A stretch of 57,164 bases of DNA, taken from positions 1 through 57,164 of the forward strand of contig JABMPJ010000166.1 of assembly GCA_013203785.1 (NCBI GenBank). Direction: 5' to 3'. A program made the translations under genes and the position numbers. The notes beneath the pieces were generated by a model. That model was not told the origin of the DNA. It worked only from the letters and a program-made list of their open reading frames with translations, and ran no database searches. The DNA comes from Lentisphaerota bacterium. Lineage in GTDB: Bacteria > Verrucomicrobiota > Kiritimatiellia > UBA8416 > JABMPJ01. Shown one piece after another: positions 33,628 through 43,550 of the stretch (the stretch's first letter is position 1; each line of letters begins with the position of its first letter).

Positions 33628-34425
33628 CTAGATGAAGACCACCGGATTCCAATCATCATTGTCGAGCACATCACCTTCCTTGAGACTCTCGAAATAGTCC
33701 TCCGCCAGGATATTCTGCTGCCCGTTAAACGTGCTGCCGACTGGCATGTAGGCGCAGGTCATCGCGATACGTCTGCCACGGGTCATGCTGGCACCCGCAC
33801 CATGCGCGGTCAGCCCATTGTGGAAGCTGCAATCGCCGGGGGCCATGGGAACACCAACGGAGTCAGCCATCATCATCTCCGGGTAGATCTTGAACAGCGC
33901 CTTCATATTGAACTCGATGCCCGAATTGTCGAAGCGCGCCAACTTATGCGACTCGGGCACAGACCACATGCAGCCGTTCTGAAACGTGGCGGGCTCCAAG
34001 GCAATCCATATCGAAATGGCATGACGGGAAGAGAATGACCAAAACGGGTTGTCGAGATGCCAACCGGTTGGGTTGTCGTAGGCTTCCTTTATTAAGGCCT
34101 GATCGTGCCAGACGCGAAATCCTTCGACGCCCTCCAGTGCGCACATCATGGCTCCAATCCTGGAATTTAACATGTAGCGCTTAATCGTGTCGTTGATCCG
34201 CCACAGGTTCAGGCGCTGCGTAAACACTTGGTCGTAGAATTCGTCCTCGCCTGCCACCATGTTCCGGCCACCGCCCGCCACTTTGCGTTTTCCCATGCTG
34301 CCAACAGCCTCAAGTACGGCCACCTTCAGCTCGGACACTTCATCGGCAGAAAGTAACCCGCGATGCGCGATAAAACCGTCGCGCTGGTAGTTATCAGTCT
34401 GTTCCTGGTTAAGCTCTGTATTCAT
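33628..34425 (-). CDS. Phytanoyl-CoA dioxygenase (PhyH) family protein
   Basis: 265 aa from Met at 34425 (GGAGGG upstream); the frame continues to 34458 but that part overlaps an operator-like repeat. The Fe(II)/2-oxoglutarate site is visible as HLD in GWHLDNPFWSF and the distal His in DCSFHNGLTAHGAG, followed by RGRRIAMTCAYMP with the 2-oxoglutarate-binding Arg. Members hydroxylate diverse small molecules; the substrate is not predictable. It is divergent from an AraC-type regulator with a long inverted repeat between them, so it is probably that regulator's target. Confidence 0.88.
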   Translation of the reverse strand: MNTELNQEQTDNYQRDGFIAHRGLLSADEVSELKVAVLEAVGSMGKRKVAGGGRNMVAGEDEFYDQVFTQRLNLWRINDTIKRYMLNSRIGAMMCALEGVEGFRVWHDQALIKEAYDNPTGWHLDNPFWSFSSRHAISIWIALEPATFQNGCMWSVPESHKLARFDNSGIEFNMKALFKIYPEMMMADSVGVPMAPGDCSFHNGLTAHGAGASMTRGRRIAMTCAYMPVGSTFNGQQNILAEDYFESLKEGDVLDNDDWNPVVFI

Positions 34426-34460
34426 GAATGTGTGCCCTCCCCCCCTTTTTCTGATCACTG

Positions 34461-34507
34461 GAGCAATATAGTTGACCTAAATATCATTAACTATAACTAT
34501 ATTGCTC
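34461..34507. promoter_or_regulatory. 13-bp perfect inverted repeat between PhyH and AraC genes
   Basis: GAGCAATATAGTT (34461-34473) and AACTATATTGCTC (34495-34507) are exact inverted copies separated by 21 AT-rich bases. The centres of the arms are 34 bp apart, about three helical turns, so two regulator subunits could bind on one face. It lies upstream of both divergent genes and is a strong candidate binding site for the AraC-type protein encoded at 34557. Confidence 0.6.
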
Positions 34508-34556
34508 TATTGATGGTAAGATCTTGATTCAAGAGGCATCCTGAACCAGACAGCTC

Positions 34557-35486
34557 ATGGCAAAGACTTCACACTCCAGCGGCGGCCAGTCCACAGACCA
34601 TCCGTTGGCACTCTACGATGCGGAAACCAGCTCTCAGGGCCTCAAGCGATTTGGCGTCGGCATTCGATATTGTGAGGGCTACGTCAACCTCACACCCAGT
34701 CTCCATGCCATCAGTACGGTCCTGATTTCGTTCATCGTCCGTGGCCGAGGATCTCATGTGATGGGTGATACGGTATACGAGGAATCCGGCGGATCATTGG
34801 GGATTACTTACTATGATGAGGTTCATGCGATTGCCACGGAACCGGAGGGGATGGATATATATAATATCTTTGTCGACCCCGAACGGTTTCCGCTCCCACT
34901 ACTGCCGCCGCCTTTCCGTGATGTGTTGCATGTCATTCTGCCACAACATCGCGCTTTCAGGACTTTGCGGAATCGCGCCGTCCACCTCGACATCAGGGAT
35001 CCGCAACCCCTCGCGGCCGTGGCGAAACGCATGTGCCGAGAAATTGAGGACCCGCGTGACGGTGCGGCCGCGATCGTCGCCGCCTGCCTGCGCATTTTTC
35101 TCATTGAATGCTGTCGCGCCGCTATCGCCAATGGGTTCCATCCGGCCTTACCCACAGCGCGGGCGCACCCGGTCTGGATTGATCGCCTCTGTAGACATAT
35201 CGACCACCAGTTTGCCGAGCCACTCTCACTTGATGAGTTTCAGAAGTTGACCGGACTAAGCGCCGGGCACCTCTGCCGTACCTTCAAGCGCCACACCGGA
35301 CAGAGAGTATTCGACTACGTGATTGACCGACGCCTTCAGGCCGCCATGCCGCGATTACGCGGCACGGATGCCAAGATCAGAACCATTGCGCTCGAATGTG
35401 GATTCAACGACGCATCGTACTTCAGCCGCCGGTTTCAAGAGCGTCTGGGCCTATCGCCGAGCGACTACCGCCGAGGGATGGAGTGA
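34557..35486 (+). CDS. AraC-family transcriptional regulator
   Basis: 309 aa. The N-terminal half is a cupin-like ligand domain (LISFIVRGRGSHVMGDT). The C-terminal 100 residues contain two helix-turn-helix motifs: DEFQKLTGLSAGHLCRTFKR in the first, and IRTIALECGFNDASYFSRRF in the second, the AraC signature. These proteins sense sugars or other small metabolites and activate nearby genes. The divergent dioxygenase is the likely target, and the inverted repeat 50-96 bases upstream the likely site. No clear ribosome site precedes the ATG. Confidence 0.92.
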   Translation: MAKTSHSSGGQSTDHPLALYDAETSSQGLKRFGVGIRYCEGYVNLTPSLHAISTVLISFIVRGRGSHVMGDTVYEESGGSLGITYYDEVHAIATEPEGMDIYNIFVDPERFPLPLLPPPFRDVLHVILPQHRAFRTLRNRAVHLDIRDPQPLAAVAKRMCREIEDPRDGAAAIVAACLRIFLIECCRAAIANGFHPALPTARAHPVWIDRLCRHIDHQFAEPLSLDEFQKLTGLSAGHLCRTFKRHTGQRVFDYVIDRRLQAAMPRLRGTDAKIRTIALECGFNDASYFSRRFQERLGLSPSDYRRGME

Positions 35487-35601
35487 GTGGCACGGCCAAT
35501 CGAAACGCGACCTATTCCGCAAATGCAGTATTACTGTCTGTGTGACGCACGTTGGGCGACGGGCCTAGCAGGAGTGAGTTGATGCGTGATCCGTTCCCAC
35601 G

Positions 35602-35820
35602 CTAAGCAAACATAGCAATATATAGCCGCTCAACCTGCTCCCGTGCCCACGGCGTTTTTCTTAAGAATTTCAGACTGGATTTCATCGACGGGTTGATCTT
35701 GAAACAATTGATGTCCACTTCCAGCGCCAGGTTTTCCCATCCGTAGTGGTTCACCAGATTCGTTACCACCTGCTCCAGCGTCACGCCGTGCAGCGGGTTG
35801 TTCGGTTGTGCGTCGGTCAT
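35602..35820 (-). CDS. VF530-family (DUF2132) small DNA-binding-type protein
   Basis: 72 aa. [40 protein letters not shown] and [11 protein letters not shown] match the VF530/DUF2132 family almost throughout. A family member has a solved structure and is described as DNA-binding, but its role is unknown. Length is standard. It stands alone between the AraC gene and the broken esterase. Confidence 0.85.
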   Translation of the reverse strand: MTDAQPNNPLHGVTLEQVVTNLVNHYGWENLALEVDINCFKINPSMKSSLKFLRKTPWAREQVERLYIAMFA

Positions 35821-35879
35821 AATAGGAAGCGCCTGGATTGAAGTTATGGCACAGCCGGTGTTGCAGCATTAGGACTTAA

Positions 35880-37843
35880 TCAATCCGTCTCCCAGTCATC
35901 TGTGCGGAATGGTGCAACGGGAAGGCCCTGCTGCCCGTAGAGCGTGCAGGGCGGGTTGTCTGCCCAAGCGTAGCGCACCGCCAGCGGGGCGGGACAGGCC
36001 GCGGCGCTTAGCTGTACGCCGCGGCCGTCGGGGGAAAGCGACGCCGCAGCCCAGACGAAATGCCGGTCGGTGCCGGCCAGAGCGAAGCCCTCGATCGTCT
36101 CACCTCGGCACTCCAAGCCCCCGCCAGTATGATCAAAGACAATGTGGACGACTCCAGCCTCGATCTGCCACTCCTTCATCGCAGGTGCCTGGCCCTGGCC
36201 GGTGGCGAGGCCGTAAACGGTATCGCATGCATTCCAGGCCAAGCGATTCCCTACATCCAGTTTATTGGGCGGGTGAATGTCGTCTGTCAGACCAAGATCG
36301 ATTGTGACGGCCATGCCGGTAGCCGGCATAGCCAGAGACATCGCTTGCGCTTCACGCAGCACAGCCCAGGTGCTCGGGGACGGTTGGGGTGGTCGCGCCA
36401 TATAGTTGGGAAGCTGGACGGTCAGGAAGTGAAAATGCTCCTGTTGCCAGCGCGCACGCCAGTTCCGGATCAAACAGGGCAGCAGGGTGCGGTAGTGGCG
36501 GGGCTGCACGGCGTTGCTTTCGCCCTGGTACCAGATACAGCCCCGCATGGCAAAGGGAGCCAACGGCTCGATCATCCCGTTGTAAAGCGCACTCGGTGCG
36601 TTGGGATTGTCGAGCGTCAGCGGCCGAGGCGGTATCGTGACGAGGCCGTAGTTGGCCTCGATCGCATAGCGCCACGCGCCTGCAAGGGGAAGGCGTGGGT
36701 CGTCCGGCCGCGATGGACAGGCGACGTACATGGCCTGGGCAGGACCGCACATGCCGCCGACACACATGTCGCTATGGACGCGCACGGCGATGATGTTGCG
36801 GCCCGGTCGCACCCATTCTCCGGGCACGGTGTAGATGCGTGGAAAGCTCCATGCATCCGGTCGATCCTGCATAGTGACGCTGCCGATTGGGACGTTGTTG
36901 AAGTAGGTAATGTCGCTTTTGTCGGTGGCTCCGATAGCCAAACAGAGATCCTGTCCGGCCCAGGCCGAGGGGACATCGATGGTCTTGCGGAACCAGAGGA
37001 TGCCGCTGAAACTCAGTCCCTTGCTTTGCCAGTTGCCCGGCAGCTGCATATCCTGCCATGCGCCCTCCGGATCAGGACGGTCGGCCCAACCGCGTGGAAA
37101 TCCGAGATTGCCGCCGTCATTCGTTCGCTCGCTGATGTCCCTGGTCTGCTCAATCCATTCCGCCTCTTTTTCAAGAGAGCACTCGAACCCCTCCTCAAAA
37201 TCATCGATCGTCGCGTGTCCCGCCGGATCGCTCAGGAGGCACTCCCGACTGGTCCACGCTCGATACGGGTACCGCCCCAAGAGGAGTTGACGAGACCTAT
37301 GGGCACGCCCAGTCGGCGGTGCAGCTCGCGGCCGAAGAAGTAGCCGACCGCCGAGAATGGGACGGCGGACTCCGGCGTGCAGGGCTGCCATTCCGCGCTG
37401 CTGCTCATCTGGCTCTGCGGCATTGCGGCGGGGCACTGAGGAACCATGAGCAAACGGATGGCAGGATGATCGGCGGCCGGAATTGCTGTTTCGGCGTTGT
37501 CGGCCTGGTGTAGCGCCCACTGCATGTTGGACTGGCCGGAGCACAGCCAGACTTCGCCGATCAGGATATCCTTTAGCACCAAGGAGTGCGATGGGGATGC
37601 GCTCCGTAGTGTCAGCGTATTCGGCCGCCCATCGGCCGCCAGCGGATCAAGTGCCACCGCCCAGTGGCCCTGCTCGTCGGCATGAGTGCTCTTGACCTGC
37701 AGGACGCCAACTGTATCCGGACGGGTCAGCTCGAGGCTGACGGCAACACCGGGAGCGGCCGTGCCCCACACGGGTACGGGCTGGTCCCGTTGCAACACCA
37801 TGTGGTCGGCAAAAACGGAAGCAACTTCCAATGGTAGGGACAT
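35880..37843 (-). pseudogene. Sialate O-acetylesterase split by a one-base frameshift
   Basis: Two overlapping frames together make one sialate O-acetylesterase-like protein of about 650 aa. The upstream frame (37232-37843) has the N-terminal beta domain, the catalytic Ser motif [11 protein letters not shown] and ends [10 protein letters not shown] before running out of frame. The downstream frame resumes at [12 protein letters not shown] and has GCIWYQGESNA and the catalytic Asp/His in DIHPPNK. The junction reads ATC GAG CG TGG where ATC GAG GCG TGG is expected, so one G is missing at about 37258. The enzyme would remove acetyl groups from sialic acids or related sugars. It may be a true mutation or an assembly error. 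All catalytic residues are otherwise present. Confidence 0.85.
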
Positions 37844-37909
37844 ATGGATTATTCCTGTGGTTATCAGTCAAACAGCTAGACGCTGAAGGCCGCTTGATCC
37901 GTCGAGCGA

Positions 37910-38827
37910 CTAGACGGCCATCATGGCTTGCAACTCGACGAGACGCGCGGCGATATCGGAGGGAGAGAGGGTGACGAGGCGGTCGAGGCTGAAGGCTTCG
38001 ACGCCATGGGAGGCCACAACGGCACCATGCAGGAGAGCGGTTCGCAGGGTACTGTCGCTCACGTTGCCCTGCTGTGCCAGGTAGCCCATCATAGCGCCAG
38101 CAAAGGTATCGCCGGCACCGGTGGGATCGGTCACCGCAGCGACAGGATAGGCCGGCACAAGGAAGAGTCCGTCAGGGCCAAATAGCATGGCCCCATGCTC
38201 GCCTTTCTTAATCACAACATAGCGCGGCCCCATCTGGCGAATAGTTTCGGCACAGCTTCTGAGGTTGTACTGGTTGGTCAACAGGCGCGCCTCGCTGTCG
38301 TTCAAGGTCAACATATCCACTCGGCCAATCACCTCCACCAGCTTCTCGCGCGCAATGTGGATCCAGAGATCCATGGTGTCGGCCGCGACAAACTCGGGCG
38401 ACACTACTTGGCCAAGCACATGTAGTTGTAGCTCGGGTGCAATGTTCCCCAAGAGGATATAACGCGCCGAGCGGTAGCTCTCCGGCATGATGGGCATGAA
38501 ATGCTCAAAAACGTTCAGGTCGGTAGCGAGGGTTTCACGGTTAATCATATCGGCATCGTAGACCCCGCTCCACCGAAAGGTCTCGCCCTCGACCTGCTGA
38601 AGACCGGCCAGATCGATCCCGAACCGGTTATAGACGGCCATGTACTCGTCGTTGAAGTCGGTACCGACAACACCCACCATACCGACCTTGCCGAAGAAGG
38701 AGGCCGCCGCACAAGCGTAGCTCACCGAGCCACCCAGGAGCGACTCGCGCTTCTCAAACGGGGTTTCAATTGTGTCGAGACCGATGGACCCGACGATGAC
38801 AAGACCTACGTCTTCGGCTTTGCTCAT
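37910..38827 (-). CDS. PfkB-family carbohydrate kinase
   Basis: 305 aa with a good ribosome site (AAGGA). The N-terminal PfkB signature is GGSVSYACAAASFFGKVGMVG. The C-terminal signature DPTGAGDTFAGAMMGYLA carries the catalytic Asp and anion hole. The family phosphorylates sugars or nucleosides (ribokinase, fructokinase, adenosine kinase); the substrate is not clear from the sequence. It follows amaP on the same strand and precedes the broken esterase, so it could belong to either the housekeeping or the sugar group. Confidence 0.9.
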   Translation of the reverse strand: MSKAEDVGLVIVGSIGLDTIETPFEKRESLLGGSVSYACAAASFFGKVGMVGVVGTDFNDEYMAVYNRFGIDLAGLQQVEGETFRWSGVYDADMINRETLATDLNVFEHFMPIMPESYRSARYILLGNIAPELQLHVLGQVVSPEFVAADTMDLWIHIAREKLVEVIGRVDMLTLNDSEARLLTNQYNLRSCAETIRQMGPRYVVIKKGEHGAMLFGPDGLFLVPAYPVAAVTDPTGAGDTFAGAMMGYLAQQGNVSDSTLRTALLHGAVVASHGVEAFSLDRLVTLSPSDIAARLVELQAMMAV

Positions 38828-38876
38828 TTACCTATCCTTCTTAAGGGCGTTGGGAAAACTATTGAACCTCATCTAT

Positions 38877-39401
38877 CTAGCTGGGCCGATGCTCTGAAAC
38901 GATATCGCGCACATTCACCTCCACACGGCGCACTTCCGTTATGCCCAAGCCATCAACCACCCGCTCGCGGACGCGCTGCTGGAGGAGCTCGCAGACTTCG
39001 TGGACTTGTGAGCCGGCTTTGACCCTGACATCGATCAGAAGATCCACCCCGCCGCGCGTGGGCTTGACATGTGGCAGCATGCGAACGATCGACGGGAACT
39101 CGGTCGAGAGCTTCGTGATGTAGTCCGCTATGGCCTGGGTACTAATGCTGACCGCCCCACCCTCGTTATCGAAAGAGAGGAAGCGCTCGCGCCGACGGGT
39201 GCGCAGTTCGCTCGCCGTGAATAGAACGGCTGCAGCCAGAAGCCCACCGCCCATCCACGCCCAGATCTCGCGGCCACTCTGACCCATGAGCTGGATCTCC
39301 TGCCAGCGCTGCGGTGAAATCGCCGCCATGAGGAGGGAAATGCCAACCGACAGCAGTACCACAAGGACCAATAACCGTACGATGCGTCTAAGAAATTTCA
39401 T
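38877..39401 (-). CDS. amaP: Alkaline shock response membrane anchor protein AmaP
   Basis: 174 aa from Met at 39401 (AAAGGA upstream). Two transmembrane segments at about 7-28 and 48-70 are followed by a soluble domain with the AmaP/Asp23 pattern (GGAVSISTQAIADYITKLS, then GGVDLLIDVRVKAGSQVHEV and VEVNVRDIV). In Firmicutes AmaP anchors Asp23 at the membrane; no Asp23 gene is next to it here. It sits downstream of ricT. Confidence 0.8.
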   Translation of the reverse strand: MKFLRRIVRLLVLVVLLSVGISLLMAAISPQRWQEIQLMGQSGREIWAWMGGGLLAAAVLFTASELRTRRRERFLSFDNEGGAVSISTQAIADYITKLSTEFPSIVRMLPHVKPTRGGVDLLIDVRVKAGSQVHEVCELLQQRVRERVVDGLGITEVRRVEVNVRDIVSEHRPS

Positions 39402-39438
39402 ATGACATCCTTTCGTTCCAGGCAATCCACTGCGCCAT

Positions 39439-39588
39439 CTACACCCAACAGATAACTCGTTCCGCCGAAGCCGGCAAGCTGACCCATACAGGCGGCATCA
39501 TCTCATCCCGTGTGGCGTGGCCATAGAGGTCAGGCTCACGTCTATCCGACAGATCCAAGTGGAACCCGTTCAGGTTCAGACTTTTCAT
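39439..39588 (-). CDS. Possible small protein overlapping the ricT 3' end
   Basis: A 49-codon frame starts at 39588 with a good ribosome site (AAAGGA, 5 bases before ATG) and ends 37 bases before amaP. The first 47 bases overlap ricT in another frame. The product begins MKSLNLNGFHLDLSDRREP and is neither a membrane segment nor a recognised domain. The ribosome site makes it worth listing, but there is no homology evidence. Confidence 0.3.
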   Translation of the reverse strand: MKSLNLNGFHLDLSDRREPDLYGHATRDEMMPPVWVSLPASAERVICWV

Positions 39589-40414
39589 CGACGTCCTTTC
39601 CACTGTAGCCGCCCGCCGGGACCGGGCGAATATCGTTAGCATCATATTCCAGATACTGGCCGTCCTCGAGTCTGACTTTGACTCGCTGCAACAATACGTT
39701 CACCGCTACGACATAGCCACTGCCATTGGGGCACTCCACTGTGGTGCCCGTGTAGGGCAGCCCTCGTCCCATCTCACGATAGTTCTCGTACTCATAGCGC
39801 AGGCAGCACTTCAGGCGGCCACAGTTGCCGCTGATGGCGCCAGGATTGAGCGATATCTTCTGCACTTTAGCCATCTTGACGTTGATCGTATCGAACTGTC
39901 GCAGCCACGTACAACAGCAGAGCTTTCGCCCGCACGTGCCGATGCCGCCAATAATGCCCGCCTCGTCCCGTACGCCAATCTGGCGCATATCCACGCGGCA
40001 CTTCAATTCGTGCGCCAGATCGCGTGCCAGGGCGCGATCATCCAAGCCGCTATCGCTTGAGAAGAGCACGCGCAGATGCGACCGGTCGAAGCTGTAGCGC
40101 CCCCGTACAATGTGGATCTCGGCATCTCGCTCTCGGGCACGCTCAGCCACGGTCTGCAGAGCCATCTTGCTGCGCACCGCGTTCTCGCCTGCGCGGGCAT
40201 GGTCCTGCAATGTGGCCATGCGCAGTACCGTAGGCGGGTTCTCGCCCTCTTCAGGCGGCACGGGTTTGTCCTCCAGCTTGGCGATATGCCCGACTTCCTG
40301 GACCTCACCATTCTCAAGGATACACTCGTCGCCCACATGCACAGGGACCCCCTCGGGCACGGCGCAAATCAACCGCGGGCCATCCTCAATTTCAACGTAT
40401 GCTGAACGCAGCAT
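39542..40414 (-). CDS. ricT: PSP1-domain protein RicT (YaaT family)
   Basis: 290 aa with a good ribosome site (GAGGAAGAG). The PSP1 core has FSSDSGLDDRALARDLAHEL, CRVDMRQIGVRDEAGIIGG, and the cysteine clusters IGTCGRKLCCCTWL and GNCGRLKCCLRYEYE. In Bacillus, RicT with RicA and RicF forms an iron-sulfur complex needed for RNA maturation. RicA and RicF are not seen here. It lies 13 bases after holB, the same neighbourhood as in Bacillus (tmk-holB-yaaT), which supports the assignment. Confidence 0.92.
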   Translation of the reverse strand: MLRSAYVEIEDGPRLICAVPEGVPVHVGDECILENGEVQEVGHIAKLEDKPVPPEEGENPPTVLRMATLQDHARAGENAVRSKMALQTVAERARERDAEIHIVRGRYSFDRSHLRVLFSSDSGLDDRALARDLAHELKCRVDMRQIGVRDEAGIIGGIGTCGRKLCCCTWLRQFDTINVKMAKVQKISLNPGAISGNCGRLKCCLRYEYENYREMGRGLPYTGTTVECPNGSGYVVAVNVLLQRVKVRLEDGQYLEYDANDIRPVPAGGYSGKDVDEKSEPERVPLGSVG

Positions 40415-40427
40415 CTCTTCCTCTCTG

Positions 40428-41396
40428 TCACCGCAACTGATGAAACGCGTCCGTCAGGACCAAGGGCTCGGGTAGGTTCTGCTCCAACTTTCTGTTCATG
40501 GCCTCGACCGTAGCGACGTTGGCCAGTGCCTCCCGGTAGCTCAATGCATTGGCACGGGCAGTCAAGACATCCAGTTGATCGGCAAAGTATACCAGAGAGG
40601 GATCGCCACCACAAAGCAAGAGGAAGATATCCCGGTACCAGCCCATCAGCGCCCTTAAAATGGAGGCGCGCAGCTCGCGATAGCGAGCACCGATACGCGC
40701 ATCAAGCGTGTCGCGGCTCTCGTCAACACTCTCCTCATCGGCGGTCTCCTTCTCGTGGTCGGTGGCAACCTGCATCACCTCCTTGAGAAGTGCCTGTAGC
40801 CGCGCGCTGTTGCGTTCCACGGCCACAATGCGGCTGCCCTCGATGTATCCGTCTCCACAGCCCACCAAGAGCTCCACCAACTGGTCGCGCCACGCCTCGG
40901 GCAGCTGCACGGCATCCGCCCCCACGGCCAAGCGTTGGCATCGGGAAAAGATGGTGGGAAGCAGGAACTGGGGCGCTTCGGTCAGCAGCAAGAACATGCT
41001 CTCCCCGGGCGGCTCCTCCAGAACCTTGAGAAAGGCATTGGCGGCAGAGGGATTCATACGATCGGCACCCACTATTACGCCGGCCTTCCATCCGCCACCG
41101 AAGGAGGTCTGATAGATACGGGACTGCAGATCACGAATCTGATCGACCGAGATTTGGCGTGATTTTTTCTGCGGCTCCAGCCAGAGAATATCGGGATGGG
41201 TCCGCTCGCTTACCTGACGGCAGGCGCGGCAGGCACCACAGGGAACATCGTCCTCTCCGCAAAACAGGAGGGAAAGGAGTCCGCGGGCGAGCTGCGTGGC
41301 CTCGCCACGCAGCGGCCCTTCGATGACATATCCCTGCGCCAGGCGGCCTGCCTGCCTGGCACCGTTGAGATAGGCAAGGGCTTCCTCAACCTGCAT
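40428..41396 (-). CDS. holB: DNA polymerase III subunit delta'
   Basis: 322 aa from Met at 41396 (GGGAG 6 bases upstream). Clamp-loader AAA+ fold with a non-functional P-loop (VIEGPLRGEATQ), as expected for delta'. A zinc module (CGEDDVPCGACRACRQ) and the sensor-type segments NAFLKVLEEPPGESMFLLLT and LPTIFSRCQRL (SRC motif) are all present. It overlaps the tmk 3' end by 11 bases and is followed by ricT. Its role is to load the beta clamp with delta and tau/gamma. Confidence 0.93.
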   Translation of the reverse strand: MQVEEALAYLNGARQAGRLAQGYVIEGPLRGEATQLARGLLSLLFCGEDDVPCGACRACRQVSERTHPDILWLEPQKKSRQISVDQIRDLQSRIYQTSFGGGWKAGVIVGADRMNPSAANAFLKVLEEPPGESMFLLLTEAPQFLLPTIFSRCQRLAVGADAVQLPEAWRDQLVELLVGCGDGYIEGSRIVAVERNSARLQALLKEVMQVATDHEKETADEESVDESRDTLDARIGARYRELRASILRALMGWYRDIFLLLCGGDPSLVYFADQLDVLTARANALSYREALANVATVEAMNRKLEQNLPEPLVLTDAFHQLR

Positions 41397-42050
41397 GGCC
41401 ATCTCCCGCGACGTGAGAAAGCAAAGGGGCAACGGCACGCCATACGGCAGCCTGAACGATCTCCATGCTCTCGTCAGACTTCACAATATGAAAACGCTCA
41501 GGCCAGCGCTCGGCCAACTGTAGATAGCCCGCACGGACGCGCTCATGGAACGAGCGCTCTTCACGCTCAAACCGATCTTCGCCCTGGCCCGCATCGAGGT
41601 TGCGGCGGTGAATACGGTCAAACCCAAGCCCCACATCAAGATCCATCAGAACGGTCACATCGGGATTGAGACCGCCCGTGGCCCACTCATTCAACCCGAG
41701 AACACGTTCGATGTCGAAACCGCGCCCATAGCCTTGGTAGGCCGTGGTTGAATCAATGAAGCGGTCACAGATGACGGCAGCACCGCGGGCCAGGGCGGGC
41801 TTGATCACGCGCTGAACCAACTGGGCGCGGCTAGCTGCAAAGAGAAGGATTTCGGTTTCGGGGGCAATCGGTTCACCGGCCGCATCGTGCTGCAGGATAT
41901 CCCGCACCGCTTCCCCTGTGGGTGTTCCCCCTGGGTCCCGCCCGCGAACGACCTCAAAGCCTCGCGCGCGCAGCTGTTCCGCCACGATGTTTGAGTGGGT
42001 CGACTTCCCACTTCCTTCGGGTCCCTCAAAGGTTATAAAGAGGCCTGGCA

Positions 42051-42051
<1 letters not shown>
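41386..42051 (-). CDS. tmk: Thymidylate kinase
   Basis: 221 aa. Phosphorylates dTMP to dTDP. The P-loop FEGPEGSGKSTHSN is at residues 8-21, the DRF motif is in VICDRFIDSTTAYQGYGRG, and the lid region has FDRIHRRNLDAGQGEDRFE. Length is standard. Its start overlaps the cysS stop by one base, and holB starts within its last codons, so cysS-tmk-holB-ricT form one coupled unit. Confidence 0.96.
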
Positions 42052-43445
<1,394 letters not shown>

Positions 43446-43482
43446 GGGACTGTTTCTTCTCCATACCCCTGATTAAGCGTGT

Positions 43483-43510
43483 TTGACAGCATACGGAAGG
43501 TAGGTAACAC
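43483..43510 (+). promoter_or_regulatory. Candidate sigma-70 promoter for the exonuclease gene
   Basis: A perfect TTGACA (43483-43488) is followed after 16 bases by a weak TAACAC (43505-43510). The exonuclease ATG lies 41 bases downstream. It overlaps the oppositely oriented cysS promoter candidate. Confidence 0.35.
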
Positions 43511-43516
43511 TGACAA
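43488..43516 (-). promoter_or_regulatory. Candidate sigma-70 promoter for cysS
   Basis: On the minus strand TTGTCA (43511-43516) and TATGCT (43488-43493) are separated by exactly 17 bases. The predicted start is near 43481, giving a leader of about 36 nt before the cysS ATG. Confidence 0.5.
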
Positions 43517-43550
43517 CCTCGAATCAAGTAGTGAAGAGAAAGGAACATGA

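Noticed and set aside
36060-37343. 427-codon plus-strand frame opposite the esterase
   Set aside because: The minus strand carries clear esterase motifs; the plus frame is an antisense shadow.
37232-37544. Programmed frameshift in the esterase
   Set aside because: No slippery heptamer is visible at the junction; the site reads as a simple one-base loss.
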